Shown: positions 18,017-25,776 of the stretch, piece after piece
Layout of the letters: the number at the start of each line of letters is the position of its first letter
Position numbering within the stretch: the first letter of the stretch is position 1
Position numbers and translations under genes: made by a program
Source: Mesorhizobium ciceri WSM4083
GTDB taxonomy: Bacteria; Pseudomonadota; Alphaproteobacteria; Rhizobiales; Rhizobiaceae
DNA length: 64,000 nt
Direction: 5' to 3'
NCBI RefSeq assembly: GCF_000519305.1
Contig: NZ_JAFG01000010.1
Span: forward strand, 62,001-126,000
Notes under the pieces: model-generated
Database searches by the model: none
The model's input: only the letters and a program-made list of their open reading frames with translations
What the model was told of the DNA's origin: nothing

Positions 18017-18025
18017 CTCCTTCTC
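18017..18025 (-). promoter_or_regulatory. Strong ribosome-binding site of flagellin 1
   Basis: GAGAAGGAG on the minus strand, eight bases before TTG. It decides the start in favour of TTG at 18008 over ATG at 17996. Confidence 0.7.
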
Positions 18026-18030
18026 AAAGG

Positions 18031-18052
18031 CCGGCATGCTCAGACATGCCGG
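18031..18052 (-). promoter_or_regulatory. Leader stem-loop of flagellin 1
   Basis: Perfect 8-bp palindrome CCGGCATG / CATGCCGG with a six-base loop, 23-44 bases before the TTG start. A similar element sits in the leader of flagellin 2. Possible roles are mRNA stability or a site of FlbT action; this is inference from position and from the known action of FlbT on a flagellin leader in Caulobacter. Confidence 0.55.
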
Positions 18053-18116
18053 ATAGGCCTGCTTCAACCGTGGTATCGTGCCAGTAGGGCCGATTCGCCA
18101 ACCGTTGTAAGCTATT

Positions 18117-18179
18117 GGTTAACCATAATTAGCGGGACATGGTTAACAGCCTGTTAAACGCGGCCTTTCGAGAGTTAAC
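18117..18179. promoter_or_regulatory. Cluster of GTTAA boxes upstream of flagellin 1, including a CtrA-like TTAA-N7-TTAA site
   Basis: Four GTTAA boxes lie at 18118, 18142, 18153 and 18174. The middle two form TTAACAGCCTGTTAA (18143-18157): a perfect dyad and an exact match to the alphaproteobacterial CtrA pattern TTAA-N7-TTAA. They are 109-171 bases upstream of flagellin 1. Binding by CtrA or by the OmpR-type Rem is inferred, not shown. Confidence 0.5.
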
Positions 18180-18214
18180 GACAGAGCGTTGCGCGCGGTC
18201 CGAGCAAACGCAAA

Positions 18215-18241
18215 TCGGGCCGCGCTGTTGGCGCGGCCCGA
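18215..18241 (-). terminator. Rho-independent terminator after flagellin 2
   Basis: TCGGGCCGCGC pairs with GCGCGGCCCGA around the loop TGTTG, 36-62 bases after the stop at 18277. The arms are base-identical to the core of the flagellin 1 terminator. On the minus strand the T-rich tail is weak (TTTGCGTTT), while a longer T run lies on the plus-strand side. Confidence 0.7.
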
Positions 18242-18276
18242 ATTTTTTACTGCGAACTGTGGTTGGGCGAAGGCGA

Positions 18277-19263
18277 TTAGCCGCGGAAGAGCGACAGGAT
18301 CGACTGCGATGAACCGTTGGCGATCGACAGCGCCTGGATGCCGAGCTGCTGCTGGACCTGCAGGGCCTGGAGGCGGGTCGATTCCTTGTTCATGTCGGCA
18401 TCGACGAGCTGGCCGACACCGCGATCGATGGAGTCCATCAGGTTCGAGGTGAAGGTCTTCTGCAGGTCGATACTGCTCTTGGCGGCGCCGAGCGTGGTGG
18501 CGGCGTTGGTCATGGCCTTGAGCGCGGCATCGACGACGTTCATCTGCTGCGCGATCTGGCTATCGCTGGCGGCCGTGCCACCCGAGAAGATAGTCAGCGA
18601 GGCAACCGAATAGGTGTCGGTAGCCGCTGCGGCAGCGCCCAACGTCGGTGCCGAGGCCGTGGCAACAGCAGCGCCCGTGGTGCCGAGGCGAGCCGTGTCG
18701 AGAATACCCTTGGCGGTTGGTGCCGCGCCGGCATCGTACAGCTTGATGCTTTCCACATTGACATCGATCGTCGAGATCGAAGCCGCGCCGGTCGCGTCGC
18801 GGTTGAAGGCCGAAACAATCTTCACGTCGGCCGCGGTGCCTGTCGCAGTGGACACCGAAAGCATGTTGGTGCCGGAGAAGGTGGCACCATCGGCGTAGGC
18901 CTTCAACTGGTTCTGAAGGGCGGCGATTTCGACCTGGGTCTTTTCCTTGGAGGCATCCGTCTGGCCGTAGGACGCGACCAGCTTGGTCTTGATCTGGTTG
19001 ATGGTATCGATCGCGCTACTCATGCCGGTATAGGCTGTGTCGACCTTAGAGGCGCCAAGGCCGAGAGCGTCCGAAACGGTGGACATTGCCTGGTTGTCGG
19101 AGCGCATCGTGGTGGCGATCGACCAGTAGGCGGCGTTGTCCGAAGCCTGCGAGACCTTGTAGCCGGTCGAGATGCGGGCCTGGGTGTCGGTGAGGGATTT
19201 GCTGGTGGCGTTGAGGCTCTGCAGGGCCGTCAATGCGGCGCTGTTCGTCATGATGCTGGACAT
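18277..19263 (-). CDS. fla: Flagellin 2
   Basis: 328 residues. Conserved flagellin N-terminus (SIMTNSAALTALQSLNATS; ARISTGYKVSQASDNAAYW) and C-terminus (SNLMDSIDRGVGQLVDADMN; QQLGIQALSIANGSS), with a short Ala/Thr-rich centre (about 140-230) that differs from flagellin 1. Exported filament subunit. ATG start at 19263 with a weak AAGG ten bases upstream. It lies 198 bases after fliP, with its own leader stem-loop and terminator, and so is probably a separate transcript under Rem control as in S. meliloti. Confidence 0.96.
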   Translation of the reverse strand: MSSIMTNSAALTALQSLNATSKSLTDTQARISTGYKVSQASDNAAYWSIATTMRSDNQAMSTVSDALGLGASKVDTAYTGMSSAIDTINQIKTKLVASYGQTDASKEKTQVEIAALQNQLKAYADGATFSGTNMLSVSTATGTAADVKIVSAFNRDATGAASISTIDVNVESIKLYDAGAAPTAKGILDTARLGTTGAAVATASAPTLGAAAAATDTYSVASLTIFSGGTAASDSQIAQQMNVVDAALKAMTNAATTLGAAKSSIDLQKTFTSNLMDSIDRGVGQLVDADMNKESTRLQALQVQQQLGIQALSIANGSSQSILSLFRG

Positions 19264-19297
19264 GGTACTCGGACCTTGATTTTACAGGTATTTTTTA

Positions 19298-19318
19298 CAT
19301 ACCGGCTCTACCGGTATG
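19298..19318 (-). promoter_or_regulatory. Leader stem-loop of flagellin 2
   Basis: Perfect 8-bp palindrome CATACCGG / CCGGTATG with a five-base loop, 35-55 bases before the ATG. It resembles the CCGGCATG stem of flagellin 1. On the minus strand it is followed by an A-rich stretch. Could be a transcript-stabilising structure, an operator or an FlbT-responsive element. Confidence 0.55.
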
Positions 19319-19403
19319 ACGGTGCGGCATCATGCCCATGATCTCTCAAATCGATCACCCGCCATCTGCGAGCGAATATGCGGGCAAGTCCCTACCAAAG
19401 GGC

Positions 19404-19419
19404 TAAACCGGACGGTTAA
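19404..19419. promoter_or_regulatory. Imperfect dyad TAAACCG-GA-CGGTTAA upstream of flagellin 2
   Basis: Six of seven positions match between the arms. It contains the same GGTTAA word seen upstream of flagellin 1, and lies 141-156 bases before the flagellin 2 start, a similar distance. Possible shared regulator site (Rem or CtrA); inference only. Confidence 0.35.
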
Positions 19420-19461
19420 TCGAAAATATATTGCTGGGATTTCGAGCCGGCGCGGCAGGGG

Positions 19462-20193
19462 TCAGTTGAAGGAGCGCACCAGGCTGCCGACAAGCAGGTT
19501 CCAGCCGTCGATCAGGACGAAGAACAGGATCTTGAAAGGCAGCGAAACCACCGTCGGCGGCAGCATCATCATGCCCATCGCCATGGTGATGGTGGCCACG
19601 ATCAGGTCGATGACCAGGAATGGCAGCACGATCAGGAAGCCGATCTCGAAACCGCGCCGGATCTCCGAGATCATGAAGGCTGGCACCAGGATGCGCAGGT
19701 CGACGGTGTCACGCGAAACGGTCTGGCCGCGCTCGCGGGCGAGGTCGGCGAAGAGGTCGAAATCCTTGTCACGCACATTGTGCAGCATGAAGGTGCGGAA
19801 CGGGTCCGAAATCTTGTCGAAGGCTTCGGTCTGGGTGATCTGGTTGTCCATCAGCGGTTTGACGCCGGTGTTCCAGGCCTGATCGAAGGTCGGCGCCATG
19901 ACATAGAAGGTCATGAACAGCGACAGCGAAATCAGGATGAGGTTTGCCGGTGTCGACTGCAGGCCGATGCCGGCGCGCAGGATCGAGAAGGCTATGACGA
20001 AACGGGTGAAGCTGGTCACCATGATCAGCAGGCCTGGCGCCACCGACAGAACGGTCAGCAAGCCGAACATCTGGATGATGTAGCCGACGGTGGTGCCGTC
20101 AGCCTTGCCGATGCCGCCGAGATCGAGCTGCTGGGCCGCCGCGATGGAGGTGGCGGCGGCGATCATGGCCGTGGCGAGAAGGTACTTTCTCAT
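19462..20193 (-). CDS. fliP: Flagellar export gate protein FliP
   Basis: 243 residues. Cleavable signal (MRKYLLATAMIAAATSIAAA), then four transmembrane helices with the FliP signatures VTSFTRFVIAFSILRAGIGL and RILVPAFMISEIRRGFEIGF, ending in FFVLIDGWNLLVGSL. Forms the core export gate with FliQ and FliR. Its ATG overlaps the fliL stop by four bases. Last gene of the long minus-strand block that begins with the DUF1217 gene at 29876. Confidence 0.97.
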   Translation of the reverse strand: MRKYLLATAMIAAATSIAAAQQLDLGGIGKADGTTVGYIIQMFGLLTVLSVAPGLLIMVTSFTRFVIAFSILRAGIGLQSTPANLILISLSLFMTFYVMAPTFDQAWNTGVKPLMDNQITQTEAFDKISDPFRTFMLHNVRDKDFDLFADLARERGQTVSRDTVDLRILVPAFMISEIRRGFEIGFLIVLPFLVIDLIVATITMAMGMMMLPPTVVSLPFKILFFVLIDGWNLLVGSLVRSFN

Positions 20194-20684
20194 TCGAGCA
20201 GCAATGTCCTGATAAGAATCTGCTTGGCGTGACCCTGGCTGCGGATCGCGGCGCGTTCCTCGAGATCGGCCTTCAGGTGCTGGTAGCCGCTGGCGCCCTC
20301 GATCTGATGCATCTTCAAGGTGCGCACCAGGGCCAGAAGATCCTGGTGGATGTCATCCGACATTGCCTGTGGCTGCGGCCCGTCATAGACAACGGACACC
20401 TCCATTCTGATCCAGGTATCGGCAGGCGAGGCGATGTTGGTGGTGATCGGCGCCAGCACAACCAGTGTAGGCCCCACTGCTGGCTGCTCGGCAGAAGCCG
20501 GCTGCTCCGTCTTGCCTTCATTCTCGGGCGCCGCCGGTACCGACGACGGTGCGTCGACACCCTTCAGATAGCCGCCGGACATCCAGCCCATGCCGATGGC
20601 GGCCGCCGTCACAACCAGCAGCATGCCGCCCTGAATGGCAAAGGAGGGACCCTTGCGCGGCTGGACCTGTTCGACATTTGCCAC
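20190..20684 (-). CDS. fliL: Flagellar basal-body protein FliL
   Basis: 164 residues: short cytoplasmic N-terminus, one transmembrane helix (about 18-38, GGMLLVVTAAAIGMGWMSGG), an acidic linker, then a periplasmic FliL domain (VLAPITTNIASPADTWIRME; LVRTLKMHQIEGASGYQHL; HAKQILIRTLLLE). FliL associates with stator units around the MS ring. Located between flgH and fliP, as in S. meliloti, and coupled to fliP by ATGA. Confidence 0.92.
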   Translation of the reverse strand: MANVEQVQPRKGPSFAIQGGMLLVVTAAAIGMGWMSGGYLKGVDAPSSVPAAPENEGKTEQPASAEQPAVGPTLVVLAPITTNIASPADTWIRMEVSVVYDGPQPQAMSDDIHQDLLALVRTLKMHQIEGASGYQHLKADLEERAAIRSQGHAKQILIRTLLLE

Positions 20685-20703
20685 TGTGCTCTGTTCCCCA
20701 ACC

Positions 20704-21411
20704 CTAGAACGGAAGAACCTGGTCGAGAATCTGCTGGCCGTAGGCAGGCTGCTGGACCTCGGTGATGCGACCGCGTCCGCCGTAGGAGATGCGGGCCTCG
20801 GCGATACGTTCGTAGGGGATGGTGTTTTCGGCGCCTATATCGGCCGGCCGCACGATGCCGGCGAGCGTCAGCACCCTGAGCTCGGCGTTGACGCGCACTT
20901 CCTGCGATCCGGTGATCATCAGATTGCCGTTGGGCAGCACATCGGTGACGATCGCCGCGACATTGAGCTCAAGCGTTTCCGAGCGCTTGATCTCGCCGTC
21001 GGCCGTCGTGTCCGTGGTAGAGCTGAGAGCCCCTGCGCCCTTGCCGGCGGTGCTCCACTTGTCCCACTGCGCGCTGAGGTCGTAACCGAGCTTGCGATTG
21101 GCGGTGCGGCTCCTGTCGTTCTGGTTCTTGAAGTTGGCCCGATCGTTGATCTTGATCTTGACCGTCAGGATGTCGCCCTGGGACAGCGCCCGCGGGTCGG
21201 TGAACAGCCGGCTCTGGCGGTCGTCCCACAACGAGAATTTCTTGACCGGCGTGGGCGGCGTTTGCGGGTAGCGATAGAGGGAGCCGGTGCTGCCGCCATC
21301 GATGCCGGAGCCGACCGGGGACAGAGCCGGCTCCCTGCCGACCTCCTTGAGGTTGGTTCCGCAACCCGACAGCACGGTGACCGCGCACAGGACAAGCATT
21401 TTCCGGATCAT
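20704..21411 (-). CDS. flgH: Flagellar L-ring lipoprotein FlgH
   Basis: 235 residues. Lipoprotein signal with lipobox LSGC (cysteine 17), then the FlgH core: SLWDDRQSRLFTDPRALSQG, ILTVKIKINDRANFKNQN, NLMITGSQEVRVNAELRVL and GRGRITEVQQPAYGQQILDQ. Forms the L ring in the outer membrane. The ATG overlaps the motE stop (ATGA), and fliL follows after 19 bases. Confidence 0.96.
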   Translation of the reverse strand: MIRKMLVLCAVTVLSGCGTNLKEVGREPALSPVGSGIDGGSTGSLYRYPQTPPTPVKKFSLWDDRQSRLFTDPRALSQGDILTVKIKINDRANFKNQNDRSRTANRKLGYDLSAQWDKWSTAGKGAGALSSTTDTTADGEIKRSETLELNVAAIVTDVLPNGNLMITGSQEVRVNAELRVLTLAGIVRPADIGAENTIPYERIAEARISYGGRGRITEVQQPAYGQQILDQVLPF

Positions 21412-21998
21412 GACGGATCTACCCTTCGGGCTGCGCTGGCCATAATGCCGGTGAGCGTCGCCGCCGCCTTCTGGTCCATTTCGTTGAGGATGACGCTCGC
21501 CTTGCGTGAATCGAGCTTCATCAATATGGCCGCAGCCAGATCGGCATTGACGATGGCCAGCCGCTCGGCGGCGGCGTCGGGCTTCATGCCGGCGTAGATC
21601 TGGACGACGCCGTCCTCTGCCCGGGCCAGGAAAACCTCGCGTCGCTTCAGCCAGGTCTCGTATTCAGCTTTCTTTGCATCGAGAGCTTTCATGCGCTCGT
21701 CAATGCCGGCCTGGAGCTGCTTCAGTTCCTCCGCCTGCAGGACATAGCGGCGGTCGCGGGCGGCGTCGGCGATGTTTGAGCAGAAGCGCTCGATCTCGCT
21801 TTGGTCCGGCGCCTTTTCCCGCGTCAATTGCTGCGGCGCCGCTGCCACCGGTGCTCCCGGCAGGACCTGACGGACCGTCTCCTCGCCGCGTGCGGTGTCG
21901 CCGGCAAAGGGCAGAGCCGCGAGAATAGCGGTCGCGAGCAGGATCGCGGCTTTGCGGTGTCTGCCGTCATGGCGTGGGAAGGAGCGCGTCATCGGCAT
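21408..21998 (-). CDS. motE: MotE, periplasmic chaperone for MotC (MgtE_N-like)
   Basis: 196 residues. N-terminal signal peptide (about 1-38, core AAILLATAILAALPFAGDTA), a coiled-coil helix (EELKQLQAGIDERMKALDAK; KKAEYETWLKRRE) and a C-terminal MgtE_N-type helical domain (IYAGMKPDAAAERLAIV; AAILMKLDSRKASVILNEM). In S. meliloti the gene between flgI and flgH encodes MotE, which stabilises and folds MotC in the periplasm. A start two codons downstream is equally possible. Lies three bases after flgI and overlaps flgH. Confidence 0.88.
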   Translation of the reverse strand: MPMTRSFPRHDGRHRKAAILLATAILAALPFAGDTARGEETVRQVLPGAPVAAAPQQLTREKAPDQSEIERFCSNIADAARDRRYVLQAEELKQLQAGIDERMKALDAKKAEYETWLKRREVFLARAEDGVVQIYAGMKPDAAAERLAIVNADLAAAILMKLDSRKASVILNEMDQKAAATLTGIMASAARRVDPS

Positions 21999-22001
21999 CG
22001 C

Positions 22002-23243
22002 CTATTGCAGAACCAGGTCGGCCTGCAGAGCCCCGGCCGACTTGATGCCCTGCAGGATGGCGATGATGCCATCCGGCTTGACGCCGAGGCGGTTGAGGCC
22101 GGAAACGAGGGTCTGGAGATCGGGTCCGTCAAGCACGGCAACGCGGGCGTCGGGCCGGCTGGCGTCGATGGCGGTGAAGGGTTCGATGGCGGTCTCGCCC
22201 TTGGAGAAGGGTTCGGGCTGGATGACGCGCGGCGCTTCGGTGATGCGCACGGTGAGCGTGCCGTGGCTGATGGCGACCCGCGAGATCTTGACGTCATTGC
22301 CGATGACGATGGTGCCGGTGCGCTCGTCGATGACGACACGGGCCGGCGTGTCGGATTCGACCACCAAATTCTCGATTTCGGCATAGAAGCGCGCCGCCGA
22401 GACACCTTTCGGCCTTCTGATCTGCACGGTGCGCGAATCGCGCTCGGCCGCCACCCGCATGCCGAAGCGCTGGCCGGTGTAGTCGTTGATGGCGTCCGCT
22501 ATGCGGATAGCGGTCGAGAAATCGGGATTGCGCAGCTGCAGCGTCAGGATCGCCTGATCGTCGAACTCGGCCTGGACGGCACGCTCGACGATGGCGCCGT
22601 TCGGCACGCGGCCGGAGGTCGGCACGCCTTGCGTCAGCTGCTCGGCCTGTCCCTGGGCGGTAAAGCCGGACACGATGACCGAGCCTTGGCCGACGGCATA
22701 GATCTCGCCGTCCGCCGCCTTCAGCGGCGTCATGATCAGCGTGCCGCCGGAAAGCGAGGTCGCGTCGCCCATCGAGGAGACGTCGATGTCGATGCGGGCG
22801 CCCGACTGCACGTATGGCGGCATGTTGGCGGTGACGATGACGGCGGCGACATTCTTGGCGCGCGCGCTGCCGCCTTCGGTGGCGATGCCGAGATTTTCGA
22901 GCATCGCGCGGATCGACTGTTCGGTGAATGGCGAGTTGCGCAGGCTGTCGCCCGATCCGGCAAGGCCGATGACCAGGCCGTAGCCGACGAGCTGATTGTC
23001 GCGCGAACTCTGCAGCTGGGCGATGTCCTTGATGCGCGAGGCGACCTGGCCCGGCGGCAGCGAACTCGGCCCGGTCGAAACCCGGAACATGCGGCTGGTG
23101 GTGGCCGGATCATATTCGGGATCGTTGTAGACGCCGCCATTCTTGGCGGCGAGCTCACGCTTGGCCTTCGGCGTCAGGCCGTCGGCCAGAGCCGGCTGCA
23201 GGCCAAGCACGGCTGCCAGTATCAGGGTAAGCCCGCGCATCAT
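22002..23243 (-). CDS. flgI: Flagellar P-ring protein FlgI
   Basis: 413 residues. Signal peptide (MRGLTLILAAVLGLQPALA), then FlgI signatures: RIKDIAQLQSSRDNQLVGYG, LVIGLAGSGDSLRNSPFTEQ, VIVTANMPPYVQSGARIDID and LVSGLNRLGVKPDGIIAILQ. Forms the P ring in the peptidoglycan layer. The first ATG (23243) overlaps the flgA stop; FlgA, encoded just before it, is the P-ring assembly chaperone. Confidence 0.97.
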   Translation of the reverse strand: MMRGLTLILAAVLGLQPALADGLTPKAKRELAAKNGGVYNDPEYDPATTSRMFRVSTGPSSLPPGQVASRIKDIAQLQSSRDNQLVGYGLVIGLAGSGDSLRNSPFTEQSIRAMLENLGIATEGGSARAKNVAAVIVTANMPPYVQSGARIDIDVSSMGDATSLSGGTLIMTPLKAADGEIYAVGQGSVIVSGFTAQGQAEQLTQGVPTSGRVPNGAIVERAVQAEFDDQAILTLQLRNPDFSTAIRIADAINDYTGQRFGMRVAAERDSRTVQIRRPKGVSAARFYAEIENLVVESDTPARVVIDERTGTIVIGNDVKISRVAISHGTLTVRITEAPRVIQPEPFSKGETAIEPFTAIDASRPDARVAVLDGPDLQTLVSGLNRLGVKPDGIIAILQGIKSAGALQADLVLQ

Positions 23244-23767
23244 GAAGCGCTGACCTGGATGGTTCCATCCGCCATCACGGTGCCGGACAGGACTTTGCCG
23301 CTGTCGATGTTGCGAACCTTGACGAGGTCGCCCGCGGCTCCCGGCTGCAGCGTCACGGCGGTGGCCGAGATCGTCAGCCCGCCGGCGATGAAGAAGATCT
23401 GCACGGAAGCACCCTGTTCGACCAGCCAGGCCTCGCGGATGGCGGTGGAGGGAATGTAGCGGCCGGGCAGCAGCGTGCGCTTGGCGACCTTGCCATCCAG
23501 TTCTTCGGCTCGCGTGGCGACCGCCTCCGGCTTGTGCTTGCCGACGATAAGGGTGACCTGTTTCAGGGCAGCCAGGTTGATGGTCTCGCCGGGATAGATT
23601 ACCCGGCTCGGAATAAGCACCACCTCGCCGCCAGCTTGATTGCTGGCGATCCGGGTGGCCGACTGGTTGGCCGATTCCTGGGCAAAAGCCGGCATGCTGC
23701 CGGTCACCAGCGCAAGGACGAGCGCGGTGCGGCGGAATGCGGACAGGAGGCCGGGCGTCGACATCAT
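23240..23767 (-). CDS. flgA: P-ring assembly chaperone FlgA
   Basis: 175 residues. Signal peptide (about 1-29, LVLALVTGSMPAFAQ), then an SAF/FlgA-type C-terminal domain: LIPSRVIYPGETINLAALKQ, AKRTLLPGRYIPSTAIREAW, LVEQGASVQIFFIAGGL and LVKVRNIDSGKVLSGTVMAD. A periplasmic chaperone for FlgI. Shorter than the enteric two-domain protein, as usual in rhizobia. Three bases after flgG, overlapping flgI. Confidence 0.93.
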   Translation of the reverse strand: MMSTPGLLSAFRRTALVLALVTGSMPAFAQESANQSATRIASNQAGGEVVLIPSRVIYPGETINLAALKQVTLIVGKHKPEAVATRAEELDGKVAKRTLLPGRYIPSTAIREAWLVEQGASVQIFFIAGGLTISATAVTLQPGAAGDLVKVRNIDSGKVLSGTVMADGTIQVSAS

Positions 23768-23770
23768 GCG

Positions 23771-24559
23771 TTACCTGATGTTCTTGGAGACCACGGAGGC
23801 CATGTCGTCGGCGGCCTGGATGACCTTGGAGTTCATCTCATAGGCGCGCTGCGCCGAGATCAGCTCGGTGATTTCCTTGACCGGGTCGACATTGGAGGCT
23901 TCGAGATAGCCCTGCTGGATGGTGGCAAAGCCGGGATCGCCCGGCACGCCGACATTCGCCGGCCCCGAAGCCGTGGTTTCCTGGAACAGATTGTCGCCGA
24001 GCGGCGCCAGGCCGGCCTCGTTGGCGAAATTGGCGATCTGAAGCTGACCGAGGTTCTGCAGATCGGTCTGGCCGTCGATGCGGGCGAAGACCTGGCCGGT
24101 CTTGTTGACGATGACCTCGACGGCATCCACGGGAACATTGATTGCCGGAATGACGGCAGCGCCGTCAACCGTCACGAGCTGGCCGGTGGCGTTGGTGTTG
24201 AGAGCGCCGGCGCGGCTGTAGAGCGTGCCGCCGTCGGCACCCTCGATCTGGAACCAGCCCCTGCCGGTCAGCGCCAGGTCGAAACTGTTGCCGGTGCTGG
24301 TCAGTTCGCCCTGTGTGTGCACGTTGCGCACGGCCGTCGTCTTGACGCCGAGGCCGATCGAGACGCCCTCCGGCACCAGCGAGGCGTTGGAGCGGTTGGG
24401 CACGCCCTGCGTGCGGTCGACCTGATAGAGCAGGTCGGAGAATTCGGCACGGGCGCGCTTGTAGCCGGTGGTGTTGATGTTGGCGATGTTGTTGGCGATG
24501 ACTTCCAGATTTGTCTGCTGGGCATTCATGCCGGTGGCGGCGATGGCGAGTGCTTTCAT
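23771..24559 (-). CDS. flgG: Distal rod protein FlgG
   Basis: 262 residues, the family length. N-terminal MKALAIAATGMNAQQTNLEV, then ANNIANINTTGYKRARAEFS, and the C-terminal rod motif YLEASNVDPVKEITELISAQ. Part of the distal rod. Located between fliE and flgA in the conserved rhizobial order flgB-flgC-fliE-flgG-flgA-flgI. Separated from FlgF (28025-28747) by its longer body and typical GFATIQQGYLEAS context. Confidence 0.96.
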   Translation of the reverse strand: MKALAIAATGMNAQQTNLEVIANNIANINTTGYKRARAEFSDLLYQVDRTQGVPNRSNASLVPEGVSIGLGVKTTAVRNVHTQGELTSTGNSFDLALTGRGWFQIEGADGGTLYSRAGALNTNATGQLVTVDGAAVIPAINVPVDAVEVIVNKTGQVFARIDGQTDLQNLGQLQIANFANEAGLAPLGDNLFQETTASGPANVGVPGDPGFATIQQGYLEASNVDPVKEITELISAQRAYEMNSKVIQAADDMASVVSKNIR

Positions 24560-24570
24560 GGCGGAATTCC

Positions 24571-24897
24571 TCAGATGCCCATTCGACTGACTTCGAGATA
24601 GGCGGAAACCACCTTGTCGCGGATGGCGACGGCGGTCTGAAGCGCCTGCTGCGCGCTCATCACGGCGTCGACCACCTGACGGGTGTCGGCGTCGCCCTTG
24701 AGCGCCTGCATCGATACCTGCTCGGCATTCTGCATCGTGTCGACGGTCTTGGAGGCGGCCTGGCTCAGCGCCTCGGCAAAGGAGGTGCCGACATTGCCGC
24801 CGGCCGAGGGTGTCGCGCCGCCCTGGAGCAGGCTTGTCGCCGTGTCATCGCCGCCGATCGACGGCTTGAACTGAAGGGCTCCGATACCGCTGATCAT
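24571..24897 (-). CDS. fliE: Hook-basal body complex protein FliE
   Basis: 108 residues, all helical. Conserved FliE motifs: TSFAEALSQAASKTVDTMQN, DTRQVVDAVMSAQQALQTAV and RDKVVSAYLEVSRMGI at the C-terminus. FliE joins the MS ring to the proximal rod. Its ATG overlaps the TAA of flgC by one base (TAATG). Confidence 0.95.
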   Translation of the reverse strand: MISGIGALQFKPSIGGDDTATSLLQGGATPSAGGNVGTSFAEALSQAASKTVDTMQNAEQVSMQALKGDADTRQVVDAVMSAQQALQTAVAIRDKVVSAYLEVSRMGI

Positions 24898-25313
24898 TAC
24901 TGGTTCCTCATCAGGTCGATGGTCATGGAAATCAGGTCGCGGGCCTGCTTGACGACCTGAAGGTTGGCCTCGTAGGAGCGGTTGGCCTCGGTCATGTCGG
25001 CCATTTCGATCAGCACGTTGACGTTGGGCATCTTGACGTAGCCCTTCTCGTCGGCGGCCTCGTTGCCGGGCTGGAACTCGACTGGAAAGTCACTGGGATC
25101 TCGATCGATCGAGTTCACTGCAACCGTTGAACTGCCGGAGGTCCGGTCAAGCTCGGAGACGAAGCTGATGGTCTTGCGGCGATAAGGATCGGAGCCGGGC
25201 GCGGTGCCGGTCGACTGGGCGTTGGCCAGATTTTCGGAAACCACGCGCAGGCGCTCCGACTGGGCGCCGAGGCCGGATGCTGCGACTTTGAGGGCTGCGG
25301 TCAGTGCGTCCAT
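24897..25313 (-). CDS. flgC: Proximal rod protein FlgC
   Basis: 138 residues. KVAASGLGAQSERLRVVSEN, LANAQSTGTAPGSDPYRRKT, then GYVKMPNVNVLIEMADMTEA and the C-terminal helix NLQVVKQARDLISMTIDLM are all FlgC signatures. Proximal rod subunit. Two bases after flgB, overlapping fliE. Confidence 0.96.
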   Translation of the reverse strand: MDALTAALKVAASGLGAQSERLRVVSENLANAQSTGTAPGSDPYRRKTISFVSELDRTSGSSTVAVNSIDRDPSDFPVEFQPGNEAADEKGYVKMPNVNVLIEMADMTEANRSYEANLQVVKQARDLISMTIDLMRNQ

Positions 25314-25315
25314 GG

Positions 25316-25696
25316 TCAGCTCTTCACCGCCATCATCATCATCGTATGAAACGCCTTGACGATCGCCGTGTTGAGTTCGAAGGAGCGGCGCACCTCGCCG
25401 GCTTTCAGCAACTGGTCTTCCAGAACGACCGAGTTCTTGGACGGCATGACGACGCCGTCATTCTCCTGCGGCTTGATGGTGAAGCCGGCATTGGTCGCTG
25501 CATTGCCGAGATGGCCGGCCTGGGTCGCCTGCAGCGATACGGCGGCGCGGTCGAGCACCTTTTCGAATGGCTCGACGTCGTTTGCCGTATAGCCTGGCGT
25601 GTTGGCATTGGCGATGTTGCCGGCGACTGCCGACTGGCGCACGGCCAGCCATTGCGCTTGCTTGGCGGCGAGGTCGAAAAGGGAAACGGGCTCCAT
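25316..25696 (-). CDS. flgB: Proximal rod protein FlgB
   Basis: 126 residues. SLFDLAAKQAQWLAVRQSAV and GNIANANTPGYTANDVEPFE form the rod motif, and the C-terminal helix (VRRSFELNTAIVKAFHTMMM) completes it. Proximal rod subunit. Heads the flgB-flgC-fliE-flgG run, 80 bases after the membrane-protein gene downstream of fliI. Confidence 0.95.
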   Translation of the reverse strand: MEPVSLFDLAAKQAQWLAVRQSAVAGNIANANTPGYTANDVEPFEKVLDRAAVSLQATQAGHLGNAATNAGFTIKPQENDGVVMPSKNSVVLEDQLLKAGEVRRSFELNTAIVKAFHTMMMMAVKS

Positions 25697-25776
25697 GGGA
25701 ATCTCCGAGCAGGTACCCAGAGACTAGGCCGCCAGTCTTGCGCGGGCCTTGCGGATGGCCGGCAGCCTGAGATCGT

